From Peribacillus frigoritolerans (GTDB lineage Bacteria; Bacillota; Bacilli; Bacillales; Bacillaceae): a DNA stretch of 64,000 bases. Position numbers and translations under genes: made by a program. Position 1 is the stretch's first letter, and each line of letters opens with the position of its first letter. The stretch covers positions 682,001 through 746,000 of the forward strand of contig NZ_SMZY01000002.1 of assembly GCF_004358755.1 (NCBI RefSeq), in the 5' to 3' direction. A model generated the notes under the pieces. It did not search any database. It saw only the letters and a program-made list of their open reading frames with translations, and had not been told where the DNA came from. Below, in pieces: positions 34,444 through 42,986 of the stretch.

Positions 34444-36270
34444 CTATTTTTTCAAATGATACGGTACGGTAGTGACAATGACATTTCTTTTATACAGCAA
34501 AAACGTTCTGATTAAAATACTAGACTGGTTATGAAGAATGTTGTGCCAGCTTTTCTTTGGTATAAATTGCGGGATTAAAACTGTCACTCTATAGTTTGAT
34601 TCACTTGCTTTCTTCTCAACTGTATCAATAAATTTAGTCAATGGCTGAATGATGCTTCGGTAATAAGACTGCAGTGTTACAAGGCGAATTTCCGGCTGCC
34701 ACTTGTTCCATTTATCTTCGAAGATTTTTTCATCGACTCGTTCAAATGAAACATAAACCGCAATAATTTGGTCTGCGGATAATGATTTTGCATAGTTTAA
34801 AGAATTCTCTACAACATGAGTCATTCCGGCTACCGGAACGATAATGACATTCCCTTCAATCGGCTTGATCGGCTCACATGTTGTGAGTCTCAGCTGATCT
34901 CCAACGGCCAAATAGTGTTTCTTAATTTGGTGAAACCCTAAAACGATAAGAGGCAAAAAGATCAGCACGGCCCATACCTGAGAGAACTTTGTAATGAAGA
35001 ACATCATCATGACAAGAAAGCTGATAAGGGCGCCAGTTAAATTTATCGCAAGTTTAACAGGCCACCCCTTAGGCTTTTCACGCAGCCACTTCACAAGCAT
35101 ACCGGTCTGAGACAGGGTAAATGGAATAAACACGCCCACTGCATAAAGCGGGATGAGCTGTTCTGTCTGGCCTTGAAAAGCAATAATTAATAAAATGGAC
35201 GTAATTCCGAGAGTGATGATCCCATTTGAATACCCTAATCGGTCGCCTCTCATTGTAAACATTCTTGCAATGTATTTATCCTTTGCGAGGTTGAATGCAA
35301 GCAAAGGAAAAGCAGAATATCCGGTGTTGGCAGCTAGAACAAGAATCATAGCTGTCGTTCCCTGGATAAAATAATACATAAAGTTTCTTCCAAACGTATC
35401 AGCTGCAATTTGGGAAACAACTGTTTCTTCGTGTTTTGGAGCGATCCCGAAGTAATAAGCTAAAAATACGATTCCCGAGAATAAAATAGCAAGCAATAAT
35501 CCCATTGCCATCAGCGTTCTGACTGCGTTTTTAGGACCAGGATCCTTAAAATTCGGTATCGCATTTGAGATTGCTTCAACTCCAGTTAACGCAGAACTTC
35601 CTGAAGCGAATGCCCTCAACAGCAAAAACAAGCTAATGCCTGCAACTGGAGTCCCAATAGGCTCATGCAAATCCGGTGAAACATCCCCGGTTATGATTTT
35701 AAATATGCCTACCCCTATTAAAATAAATAGGGCCAAAACAAACAAATAGACTGGATAGGCTAAAATCGATGCTGATTCTGTGATTCCCCGTAAATTAAGA
35801 ATGGTAATAAAAACAACAAGCAAGCAGGCAATTTCGACATTATAATCATGCAAGTCAGGAAAGGCAGAAGTAATCGCATCTGTTCCTGCCGAGACACTCA
35901 CGGCAACTGTTAATATGTAGTCAACTAAGAGTGAGCCCCCTGCAATTAAACCTGCATTTTCGCCAAGGTTTTCTTTCGAGACCACATACGCCCCCCCGCC
36001 ATGAGGATAAGCATAAATAATTTGCCGGTAAGATAAGATCAGAGCTGTCAGCAGAAAGAGTACCCCTACAGCAATTGGAATGGAATACCAAAATGCTGCA
36101 GCACTTATTGTTACCAAGACAAGCAGGATCTGCTCTGGCCCATACGCTACAGAAGATAATGCATCTGAAGATAGAATAGCCAGCGCTTTCTTTTTGTTTA
36201 ATTTTTGCTCGCCTAACTCTGTCGACTTTAAGGGAGCACCAATGATTATTCTTTTAAGCATTGATAACAT
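34444..36270 (-). CDS. kimA: Potassium importer KimA (YdaO)
   Basis: A 608-residue APC-superfamily high-affinity potassium importer. Close matches to B. subtilis KimA include AILSSDALSSVAYGPEQILL, YPHGGGAYVVSKENLG, SGSSALTGVEAISNAIPNFK and the cytoplasmic tail with IIVPVAGMTHVVENSL and LIPQFIPKKSWHNILHNQSS. It has twelve membrane helices (to about residue 460) followed by a UspA-like domain. KimA is shut by c-di-AMP binding to this domain, and its mRNA by a c-di-AMP riboswitch; such a riboswitch is found upstream here. GGTGG lies shortly before ATG 36270. Confidence 0.95.
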   Translation of the reverse strand: MLSMLKRIIIGAPLKSTELGEQKLNKKKALAILSSDALSSVAYGPEQILLVLVTISAAAFWYSIPIAVGVLFLLTALILSYRQIIYAYPHGGGAYVVSKENLGENAGLIAGGSLLVDYILTVAVSVSAGTDAITSAFPDLHDYNVEIACLLVVFITILNLRGITESASILAYPVYLFVLALFILIGVGIFKIITGDVSPDLHEPIGTPVAGISLFLLLRAFASGSSALTGVEAISNAIPNFKDPGPKNAVRTLMAMGLLLAILFSGIVFLAYYFGIAPKHEETVVSQIAADTFGRNFMYYFIQGTTAMILVLAANTGYSAFPLLAFNLAKDKYIARMFTMRGDRLGYSNGIITLGITSILLIIAFQGQTEQLIPLYAVGVFIPFTLSQTGMLVKWLREKPKGWPVKLAINLTGALISFLVMMMFFITKFSQVWAVLIFLPLIVLGFHQIKKHYLAVGDQLRLTTCEPIKPIEGNVIIVPVAGMTHVVENSLNYAKSLSADQIIAVYVSFERVDEKIFEDKWNKWQPEIRLVTLQSYYRSIIQPLTKFIDTVEKKASESNYRVTVLIPQFIPKKSWHNILHNQSSILIRTFLLYKRNVIVTTVPYHLKK

Positions 36271-36386
36271 TTCTGCACCACCAAATTTTCTTTTAAAATG
36301 ATCAGGAGGTAATGAAATTTTTTAAAAAAATAAAGAACATCAATATTAAAAACGCATGCTCACTAACTGCACATCCACTCTTCTAA

Positions 36387-36506
36387 CGCTTACGGGATTA
36401 GCTGACGGATTCGGGACAAAAGAGTATCCCTACCTACATAAATAGGATTCACCCCTTTGCAAAAATTATTACAAAATCGGGTTCCCCGCTCCTCTCGGAT
36501 TAAGCG
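36387..36506 (-). promoter_or_regulatory. ydaO/yuaA c-di-AMP riboswitch upstream of kimA
   Basis: The minus strand shows the conserved elements: CGCTTAATCCG, GAGCGGGGAACCC, GGGGTGAATCC, TAGGGATAC, TTTGTCCCGAATCCGTCAGC and GTAAGCG, with the CGCTTA/TAAGCG closing helix. In this family c-di-AMP binding turns expression off. A GC-poor hairpin with GCGTTTTT around 36345-36375 is the likely terminator. Confidence 0.93.
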
Positions 36507-36531
36507 AAAAATAAAAATCAAACCGCTTGTT

Positions 36532-36559
36532 ATCATACTCCTAAATTACTGAGCTGTAA
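36532..36559 (-). promoter_or_regulatory. Candidate SigA promoter of kimA
   Basis: TTACAG (36559-36554) and TATGAT (36537-36532) with a 16-base spacer, just upstream of the riboswitch. Confidence 0.55.
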
Positions 36560-36673
36560 TTAATTTTTTCACTTTTCTTGACTTTTTTAAATCAATCTGC
36601 TTTCGGCAATAAAATGTATGATATTGCCGCTTGGCGCGAACACTAATTTCAAACATTTGACAGGAGGATATTG

Positions 36674-36823
36674 ATGAATAAAGATAACATTCCGCTATTA
36701 TCTGATGAATTTTTAGAAGAAGTGGCAAAAGAGATCAATGATATATACGGTTTTGATAATGATCCAAATGAAGAAGCAGAAAGAGAGTTTCTTGCGGAAG
36801 AAAAAAATCTGAATGAAACGTAA
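36674..36823 (+). CDS. 49-residue acidic small protein
   Basis: An acidic helical protein opening MNKDNIPLLSDEFLEEVAKE and ending EEKNLNET, with about sixteen Asp/Glu. AGGAGG lies 7 bases before the ATG, a strong signal. It ends 55 bases before the TTG start of the secreted protein, so the two are probably co-transcribed. No family recognised; no signal peptide or membrane segment. Confidence 0.65.
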   Translation: MNKDNIPLLSDEFLEEVAKEINDIYGFDNDPNEEAEREFLAEEKNLNET

Positions 36824-36878
36824 GGTTACATGCAAATTATTTAAGTTACATGATACTTTTATAAAGGAGATTTTCCAA

Positions 36879-37526
36879 TTGAAAAAACTTTTTATGACTG
36901 CTGGAATGCTGATTATGTCCTTAGTTCTCGTCATGTCGCCTATAAAAGCTGTTGCAAAAGAAATGACACAGGCACGCGAGGAATGCATCACAAAAGAAGC
37001 CCTTGCTTTAAAAGAAGACATGAGAAGGCTCTGGATCGATCATGCGATTTGGACAAAAAGCTATATTGTCAGCTCGATTAATGGACTTGAAAATCAAAAA
37101 GAACTGCTTGCAAGACTTTTGAAAAATCAGGATGACATCGGCAATGCCATTAAACCTTATTACGGGGAAGAAGCAGGAAACAAACTTGCGGAACTATTAA
37201 GAGATCACATTCTGATTGCAGGAAAATTAACGGCAGCTGCAAAAAGCGGCAATCAATCAGACTTTAAGAAGTTTCATGCAGAATGGTATAAGAATGCTGA
37301 TGACATTGCGAAGTTCTTGAGCAGCGCCAACCCGAATTGGTCTGAAAAAGAGCTGAAGGAAGCATTATATATGCATCTGCAATTCATTACAGATGATGTA
37401 ACGGCAAGACTTAAGAAGGATTGGAATGCGAGTATACTTGCATTTGATAAAGGGTTAGACCATCTGCTGATGATGGCCGATGTTCTTTCTGCAGGAATCA
37501 TGAAGCAGTTTCCGGATAAATTTTAG
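36879..37526 (+). CDS. Secreted protein with one copy of the sortase-substrate helical domain
   Basis: A 215-residue protein with a signal peptide (about residues 1-27, VMSPIKAVAKE). The rest is one helical domain homologous to each repeat of the cell-wall protein at 23406-24749: shared landmarks are DH near the start, YYGEEAG, DIAKFLSSAN, MHLQF, GLDHLLMMADVLSAGIM and QFPDKF at the very end. There is no sorting signal, so it is probably released or surface-retained otherwise. TTG 36879 with AAGGAG 9 bases upstream gives a clean signal peptide; the longer ATG frame from 36813 would spoil it. Function unknown; the conserved His and Glu could bind metal, which is inference. Confidence 0.75.
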   Translation: MKKLFMTAGMLIMSLVLVMSPIKAVAKEMTQAREECITKEALALKEDMRRLWIDHAIWTKSYIVSSINGLENQKELLARLLKNQDDIGNAIKPYYGEEAGNKLAELLRDHILIAGKLTAAAKSGNQSDFKKFHAEWYKNADDIAKFLSSANPNWSEKELKEALYMHLQFITDDVTARLKKDWNASILAFDKGLDHLLMMADVLSAGIMKQFPDKF

Positions 37527-37607
37527 AGGCACGATCGAAGGCTTATCAATGGATTCTAACAGTGGAAATCGCATTTTATCAGTATAATTCCACTTTCAGT
37601 CAGTATT

Positions 37608-37640
37608 AAGGGAAGACCCGCAATGGATCTTCCCTTTTTA
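37608..37640 (+). terminator. Terminator of the secreted-domain gene
   Basis: AAGGGAAGA / TCTTCCCTT around an 11-base loop with TTTAA tail. Confidence 0.8.
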
Positions 37641-37650
37641 ACCATATCAC

Positions 37651-38163
37651 TCAATATTTTTTAATTTCCTCAGAAAACGCAATACTTGCTTTTCTTCTCG
37701 CTTTCCTGATCAGGGAGCGCTCCTCTGCTGATTCGAATAAATATTTCTCCTCATCCGTTTCAGGGTAAACTCCTGGAACTTCTTTTGGCTTTCCCTGCTC
37801 ATTCAGTGAAACAAACGTGATAAAGCTTGTCGCTGCGACTCTTGATTCACCGCTCACTAAATCTTCTGCCGTAACTTTCACAAATATCTCCATCGATGAT
37901 CTTCCTGTGTATGTAACAAAAGATTCAAGGTGCACCGCATCAGTCGGACGAATCGGATGCAGAAAATCAACCGAATCCATTGATGCCGTGACGCATTCTG
38001 AACGGCAATGCTTGGCAGCTGAAATGGAGGCTACAACGTCTATTGAAGCCATTAATTTCCCTCCGAACAACGTGTGATGATTGTTCGTGTCAGGCGGCAG
38101 TACACGGTTTGTTTGAAAAACTCTTGATTCTGAACATGGTTTGCTGTTAGGTGTCTGTTTCAT
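37651..38163 (-). CDS. Acyl-CoA thioesterase (YkhA-like hotdog)
   Basis: A 170-residue hotdog-fold acyl-CoA hydrolase. NHHTLFGGKLMASIDVVASI contains the catalytic Asp region, and VTASMDSVDFLHPI and AATSFITFVSL complete the fold. It matches YkhA/YciA-type thioesterases. AAGGAGA lies 6 bases before the ATG. The amidase gene ends 13 bases upstream on the same strand, so the two may be co-transcribed. Confidence 0.9.
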   Translation of the reverse strand: MKQTPNSKPCSESRVFQTNRVLPPDTNNHHTLFGGKLMASIDVVASISAAKHCRSECVTASMDSVDFLHPIRPTDAVHLESFVTYTGRSSMEIFVKVTAEDLVSGESRVAATSFITFVSLNEQGKPKEVPGVYPETDEEKYLFESAEERSLIRKARRKASIAFSEEIKKY

Positions 38164-38176
38164 GGTAATCTCCTTT

Positions 38177-39652
38177 TTATTTCTGTCTCATTGGCTTCGC
38201 CAAGCTGGGACTTCTTCTCTGCTTCGTATGCTGTTCATATGAGTAGCCAAACTTGATTAAAAGCCCCTCACTAAAAGCAGATGCCGCTAAAGTAATCCCA
38301 AAAGGCCTGCCGCTTTCCATATATCCTGCAGGCAGGGCAATTGAAGGGTAACCAGCTTTTGCACAGATAGTTGAACCAATATACGAAGGAAAAAGGATGG
38401 CGTCCAGCTTATCTTTTTTCAATGCATAATCTATACCTTCCTGCTGTGAAAAGTATATATCTTCTATTTTTGCTTGTATATATTCAGGTGCTCTCAATGA
38501 ATATGGCAGCTTCGCTCTGCTTTCAAGTTTATCTTGACCATATTTCAGCGTATATTCTTTATGATTTTCATTGAATTTGATCAGCTCAGATAAAGAATGT
38601 ACCGGCAGTTGCGGAGGAAGCTTAGCGAGATAGTTGTCCAGGCTGTGCTTCAGTTCATAAAATAAAACATTCCAGCTCCACTTTCTATGAAAGGATGGAA
38701 TGATGATATCTTCAATAACTTCTGCCCCAAGATCCTTAAAGCCCGCAACAGCATCTTTGAATAAGCCTTCATCATATTCACCAGATTGAAAATAGTCTTC
38801 ATCTGCATCCTTAAAGACTCCAATTCTTGCACCTTTTAACCCTTCTGGATCTAAGAAAACGGAATAATCCTTTTTCCCATCGCTTTTTAAGGTGGCAGGA
38901 TCTGATGGATCCGGCCCAGCAAGTGCTGAAAGCAGCAGGGCAGCATCTTCCACAGTTCTTGCAATTGGTCCTGCTGTGTCCTGTGAATATGTAAACGGAA
39001 TCATTCCTGTACGGCTAATAAGGCCTACTGTGGGCTTAATTCCAACGACAGAATTTTGAATGGCTGGGCTTAAAATAGAAGCATCCGTTTCAGTTCCGAC
39101 AGCCAATACCGCCAAATTAGAAGCAACTGCAGCCGCAGCTCCCGAGCTTGATCCCCCTACAAAGAAATCGCCATATGGATTTAGCACCTGTCCGCCTCTC
39201 GAACTATAACCAGCCCACATTTCAGATGACATCCCATTCGCAAGCTCTGTCATATTTGTTTTTCCTAAAATAACGGCACCTGACTGCCTGAGCAAGTTTA
39301 CGAGATATGCATCTTTTTCAGGCAGATAGTTTTCCAAAGCAAGCGTACCTGCGCTTGTATGCATAGCATCACTTGTTTCTATATTATCTTTAAGCAGCAC
39401 TGGTATTCCATGAAGCGGCCCTCTTGGCCCCTTGGTGTTTCTTTCATGATCTAATGCCTCAGCTATGAAAAAAGCATCAGGGTTTACTTCTAGAATGGAA
39501 TTGATGACTGGACCAGCCTGATCATATTTCGCGATCCGGTACATGTAATACATTACAAGTTCTTTTGCTGTAAGTTGACCCGCATTCATCGCGTTTTGCA
39601 GAGCAGTTGCCGTTAATTCTTCCTTTAAAACCGGATTCCATTTGATATCCAT
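38177..39652 (-). CDS. Amidase signature family hydrolase
   Basis: A 491-residue amidase of the Ser-cisSer-Lys type. The catalytic Lys is in [10 protein letters not shown] near residue 80, and the serines lie in [12 protein letters not shown] near 155 and [10 protein letters not shown] near 180. It is cytoplasmic, without a signal peptide. The substrate is unknown; similar proteins are named glutamyl-tRNA amidotransferase A-like, but no gatB/gatC partners are present. ATG 39652 has TGGAGAA close upstream; ATG 39697 would add 15 residues but has no RBS. Confidence 0.87.
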   Translation of the reverse strand: MDIKWNPVLKEELTATALQNAMNAGQLTAKELVMYYMYRIAKYDQAGPVINSILEVNPDAFFIAEALDHERNTKGPRGPLHGIPVLLKDNIETSDAMHTSAGTLALENYLPEKDAYLVNLLRQSGAVILGKTNMTELANGMSSEMWAGYSSRGGQVLNPYGDFFVGGSSSGAAAAVASNLAVLAVGTETDASILSPAIQNSVVGIKPTVGLISRTGMIPFTYSQDTAGPIARTVEDAALLLSALAGPDPSDPATLKSDGKKDYSVFLDPEGLKGARIGVFKDADEDYFQSGEYDEGLFKDAVAGFKDLGAEVIEDIIIPSFHRKWSWNVLFYELKHSLDNYLAKLPPQLPVHSLSELIKFNENHKEYTLKYGQDKLESRAKLPYSLRAPEYIQAKIEDIYFSQQEGIDYALKKDKLDAILFPSYIGSTICAKAGYPSIALPAGYMESGRPFGITLAASAFSEGLLIKFGYSYEQHTKQRRSPSLAKPMRQK

Positions 39653-39863
39653 AAGATTCTCCAGTAATTGATGTATTTGATATCCATATTCTAACATATT
39701 TCCTTATTGCCATTTACTGATTTTAAACGTTTCAATCCTGTTACAATTCTTCAGATCGGCCGCATAAGGTTTCTTTTTCACTGAATTTCCTTTATAATGC
39801 GCACTAGATGATTTTTTTTCAAAAGAAAAATTATACTTCTAGCTTGAAGGAAGGAGATCGATT

Positions 39864-40631
39864 ATGAAAAAAGTGATGTTACCATTAATAACCGGTCTAA
39901 TGGCCGTTGTTTTAGCAGCATGCGGAGGAAATGAAGAAAGCAAAGAAGCGAAAAATGATGATAAAGCAAAAACAGCCGAAACTGATCAGCAGAAGGATCA
40001 GCAAAAGCAAATGGAAGAAATGCAAAAGAAATTAGAGAAACAGCAAGTAGATGAAAAGAAAACTGTTGCTCTTGTAAATGACGAGAAAATCCTTGGCAGC
40101 GACTATAACAGCGTCCTTCAATCAACTCAGGGCCAAATGCAGCAAATGGGACAAGACCCTACTTCTAAAGAAGCTGCAGAGCAAGTGAAAAAACAAACAC
40201 TGGACAGCTTAGTCGGACAAACCCTGCTTCTTCAAGAGGCAGATAAAAAAGGCTATAAAGCATCTGATGAAGACGTAAAAAAACAGCTTGATGAAACGAA
40301 AAAACAGTTTAAAACAGAAAAAGAATTCGAAGCCGCTCTTAAAAAATCAGGCATGGACATGAAAACACTTGAAGCTCAAATTGCTGATGATATTAAATTC
40401 AGACAGTATATTGAAAAAGAAGTGCCTGCAGGCGAGATCTCAGATGAAGAAATTCAAAAAACGTATGATCAATATGCAGAGCAAGGAAAAAGCAGCGGAC
40501 AGGAAGTGCCAAAGCTTGAAGAAGTAAAACCGCAGATTGAACAATCTCTTCAGCAGCAAAAACAGCAGGAGAAGCTTGCTCAAAAAGTAGAAGAACTAAA
40601 GAAAAGCGCGAAGATTGATCTTAAGATTTAA
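39864..40631 (+). CDS. SurA_N lipoprotein without a PPIase domain
   Basis: A 255-residue lipoprotein with lipobox LAAC (about residues 17-20) and a highly charged Gln/Lys/Glu linker (to about 60). The chaperone-like SurA N-terminal region (about 65-190) contains VALVNDEKILGSDYN and LDSLVGQTLLLQEADKKGY. The C-terminal helix is Gln-rich. The parvulin peptidyl-prolyl isomerase domain found in PrsA is missing, so it may be a holdase chaperone on the outer face of the membrane. AAGGAG precedes the ATG. Monocistronic, with a strong terminator. Confidence 0.85.
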   Translation: MKKVMLPLITGLMAVVLAACGGNEESKEAKNDDKAKTAETDQQKDQQKQMEEMQKKLEKQQVDEKKTVALVNDEKILGSDYNSVLQSTQGQMQQMGQDPTSKEAAEQVKKQTLDSLVGQTLLLQEADKKGYKASDEDVKKQLDETKKQFKTEKEFEAALKKSGMDMKTLEAQIADDIKFRQYIEKEVPAGEISDEEIQKTYDQYAEQGKSSGQEVPKLEEVKPQIEQSLQQQKQQEKLAQKVEELKKSAKIDLKI

Positions 40632-40638
40632 TGAAATG

Positions 40639-40672
40639 ACCCCCGCTGCCGTTTGGCTGCGGGGGTTTTTTT
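40639..40672 (+). terminator. Terminator of the SurA_N lipoprotein gene
   Basis: ACCCCCGC / GCGGGGGT stem around 12 bases and a run of seven T. Confidence 0.9.
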
Positions 40673-40741
40673 CATATAGCTCTGGTTAGCTGCTTTGTGA
40701 TTTTATGTTACCAACCCTTAGTGGATTGCAGCAGAAACAAT

Positions 40742-40997
40742 GGTTGATTCCACCTTGAAGCTGCCATTCCGGATTTTTGTCCTCATACGATGCGGTTGAT
40801 TCCACCTTGAAGCTGCCATTCCGGATTTTTGTCCTCATAGGATGCGGTTGATTCCACTTTGAAGCTGCTATTCTGAATTTTTGTCCTCATAGGATGCGGT
40901 TGATTCCACTTTGAAGCTGCTATTCTGAATTTTTGTCCTCATAGGATGCGGTTGATTCCACTTTGAAGCTGCTATTCTGTTTTATTGTCTTCATACA
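40742..40997 (+). repeat. Tandem repeat of a 52-bp unit, about five copies
   Basis: Copies start at 40742, 40794, 40846, 40898 and 40950 (the last incomplete and diverged). Each begins GGTTGATTCCAC and contains TTTTTGTCCTCATA. Copies 1-2 and 3-4 form closer pairs (CCTTGAAGCTGCCATT versus CTTTGAAGCTGCTATT). No unique spacers separate them. Confidence 0.9.
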
Positions 40998-41102
40998 CCA
41001 AGCACGAAAGCTGAGAACATCCCCGGCAAGATCGCTGACAATATTTATAATCAAGGCTCTTTTCGTAAATATTGTTGCTAATAGACTAGATTCTTTCAAC
41101 TC

Positions 41103-41233
41103 TAAGTGGATTGCAGCGGATAAACTTGACTCCTGCGGGATTTAGAGCAAATTGGGAGACCCCACAGGCAGCGCCGAAGATGCTCCCATGCTCCTCGCGT
41201 AAAGCAAGTTCCTGAAGCGAAAAACAACATTCA
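41103..41233 (+). repeat. Bacillaceae intergenic repeat element
   Basis: The stretch contains AGTGGATTGCAGCGG, CTTGACTCCTGCGGGA, GGGAGACCCCACAGG and AAAGCAAGTTCCTGAAGCG. This is the layout of a repeat scattered through many Bacillaceae genomes (known from general knowledge). A partial edge copy is at 40719-40740. Between it and the tandem repeats, 40998-41102, nothing else is seen. Confidence 0.7.
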
Positions 41234-41247
41234 TTTTAAAAACATCC

Positions 41248-42075
41248 TCAGTGAATCTGCTTTTCAAACAGCACATACCTGTCATTATACTTCGTGATTC
41301 TCTGCAGCAAAATGACATTCACAATAAAAATCGCAAGAGCGATCAGCAGCGTAATCTGTGCGCCAACCAAAAACAATCCGCTTGCCTGGCCGGCCATCAT
41401 TCCCACAACAGGAAGAATAATCAAGCCTCCTATGTTTTGCGCTTCCTGATACGTTTTGACACGCGAGGAAATAAAGACGTTAAGCAAAACCGTCATGAGA
41501 GACACCATCGGCGAAAGACACAAGATCAGCGCAAGCCAATTGGCCGACGGAAAGATCATTTGTCCAAACAGCTGAAACCCGAGTACATTAATGATCACAC
41601 CGCTAAGCAAAAAGCTCAGCCAAGAGACAAGCAGCGAGGGAATAAACGATCCAAGAATTTTGCTAACAAAGAGGGTTTTAATCGGAACAGGAGAAAAAAG
41701 CAGACTCTCAAGTGTACGCCGTTCCTTCTCGCCTACAAAACTATTGGCAGCCACCACACTCGCTGTGATAATCGGGACCAGCAAAAATAAAGACGGAAGC
41801 ATATAGTTGATAAATAAAAAAACAAATTGCTGTTCGGTCGTTTCAAGAGCGAGGTCTTCACTTTTCAGCTGAGTCAGGAAACTGCTGATCATCTTCTGTG
41901 CATCATTGCCCGCAAGCTTTTCAATATCGAAAAAGAGTGCACTGCCCAGAATCGCTGCAGGTATGACCGCTGAAAAAAGAATCGGAATGATAATTAGCGT
42001 AGCAAATAAGTTTTTACTGCGGAAAATATCTCTTAAATCTTTTTTTATGATTGCTTTCATCATGGTCCTATTCAT
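41248..42075 (-). CDS. ABC-2 type ABC transporter permease
   Basis: A 275-residue permease with six membrane helices. It opens with KAIIKKDLRDIFRSKNLF, a long extracytoplasmic loop lies at about residues 45-95, and the NSFVGEKERRTLESLLFSPV coupling motif is near residue 110. This is the NatB/ABC-2 export class. Its start overlaps the ATPase gene by 8 bases, so translation is coupled. Last gene of a regulator-CPBP-ATPase-permease operon; the exported substrate is unknown. Confidence 0.88.
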   Translation of the reverse strand: MNRTMMKAIIKKDLRDIFRSKNLFATLIIIPILFSAVIPAAILGSALFFDIEKLAGNDAQKMISSFLTQLKSEDLALETTEQQFVFLFINYMLPSLFLLVPIITASVVAANSFVGEKERRTLESLLFSPVPIKTLFVSKILGSFIPSLLVSWLSFLLSGVIINVLGFQLFGQMIFPSANWLALILCLSPMVSLMTVLLNVFISSRVKTYQEAQNIGGLIILPVVGMMAGQASGLFLVGAQITLLIALAIFIVNVILLQRITKYNDRYVLFEKQIH

Positions 42076-42967
42076 TATGCTTCTCCCTTACTTTAAAATA
42101 AATGGATTCCAGATCATTATTTATTATCTCAGCAGAATAGACATGATGGTTTTCTAAAATCTTCTTCAGCAAGAACGGAATATCTTCTTTTCCAGGCAGA
42201 GTGAAAATCATTTCTCCTTCTCCCCATTTTTCATAAGGAAAAGCCATATTTTCTTTTCCTTGAAGTTTCAGATTCGTGTTTACTTTTATTTTTATTTCTT
42301 TTAAATACTTTTTCTCAAGTTCAGCTTTTGTTCCTTGTTCAACAATGGTTTGATTCTCAAGAAACGCGAAGGAGTCACAAACCGGTTCCAGCTGATGCAA
42401 CACGTGAGAACAGATGATCATCGTTGTGCCGGTTTCCTCGTTGTATTTTTTCAAATAAGCGAGCACCATTTTGATGCCGTCCGGATCGAGGCCATTTGTC
42501 GGTTCATCCAGAAACAGAAATTTTGGACTGTGCAACAGCGCCTTTGCGAGAGCAAGCCTCTTTTTCATTCCTGTACTGTATGTTCCGGCAGGTTTATCTT
42601 TATGATCAGCCAAATCAAACAGCCGAAGCAGCTGACGAATTCTTGCTTTATCCTTTACCCCATATAAATCTGCAAAAAATGCTAAGTTTTCCTCACCGCT
42701 CAATTGATGGTACAAACCTGCCCCTTCTGTAACAATGCCTGATATTTTTCTGATCTCATCGCCATTTTTCACAGGATCATGATTCAGGATCGAAATCATT
42801 CCGCTGTCCGCTTTTATAACCCCGTTTAATATGCGGATAAATGTTGTTTTTCCAGCTCCATTCGGTCCAAGTAGTCCTACAATCTTCCCTTGTTCAGCTT
42901 TAAAATTCACGTTCTTCAGCACCGTCTGGCTTCCGAACGTTTTTGAAACCCCCGCGACTTCAATCAT
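42068..42967 (-). CDS. ABC transporter ATP-binding protein
   Basis: A 299-residue ABC ATPase. Walker A is GLLGPNGAGKTTFI near residue 32, the signature is YSTGMKKRLALAKAL near 130, Walker B is KFLFLDEPTNGLDPDG near 150, and the switch His is in IICSHVLHQLE. A C-terminal extension of about 80 residues follows. It partners the ABC-2 permease that overlaps its end. The CPBP gene ends 19 bases upstream. Confidence 0.93.
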   Translation of the reverse strand: MIEVAGVSKTFGSQTVLKNVNFKAEQGKIVGLLGPNGAGKTTFIRILNGVIKADSGMISILNHDPVKNGDEIRKISGIVTEGAGLYHQLSGEENLAFFADLYGVKDKARIRQLLRLFDLADHKDKPAGTYSTGMKKRLALAKALLHSPKFLFLDEPTNGLDPDGIKMVLAYLKKYNEETGTTMIICSHVLHQLEPVCDSFAFLENQTIVEQGTKAELEKKYLKEIKIKVNTNLKLQGKENMAFPYEKWGEGEMIFTLPGKEDIPFLLKKILENHHVYSAEIINNDLESIYFKVREKHNE

Positions 42968-42986
42968 CTGTTCTCAAGCTCCCTTT

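Noticed and set aside
36813-36878. ATG start 66 bases upstream for the secreted helical-domain protein
   Set aside because: It overlaps the preceding small ORF, has no RBS, and would place 22 basic residues before an otherwise perfect signal peptide.
38177-39652. Naming the amidase GatA
   Set aside because: No gatB or gatC neighbours and the flanking sequence is unlike GatA; only the amidase signature is supported.
40742-40997. Regular repeats that could suggest a CRISPR array
   Set aside because: The 52-base units are directly adjacent and nearly identical with no unique spacers, and no cas genes are present.
41251-41806. Long plus-strand frames antisense to the ABC permease
   Set aside because: Basic, low-complexity shadow products with no RBS; the minus-strand permease is clearly the gene.
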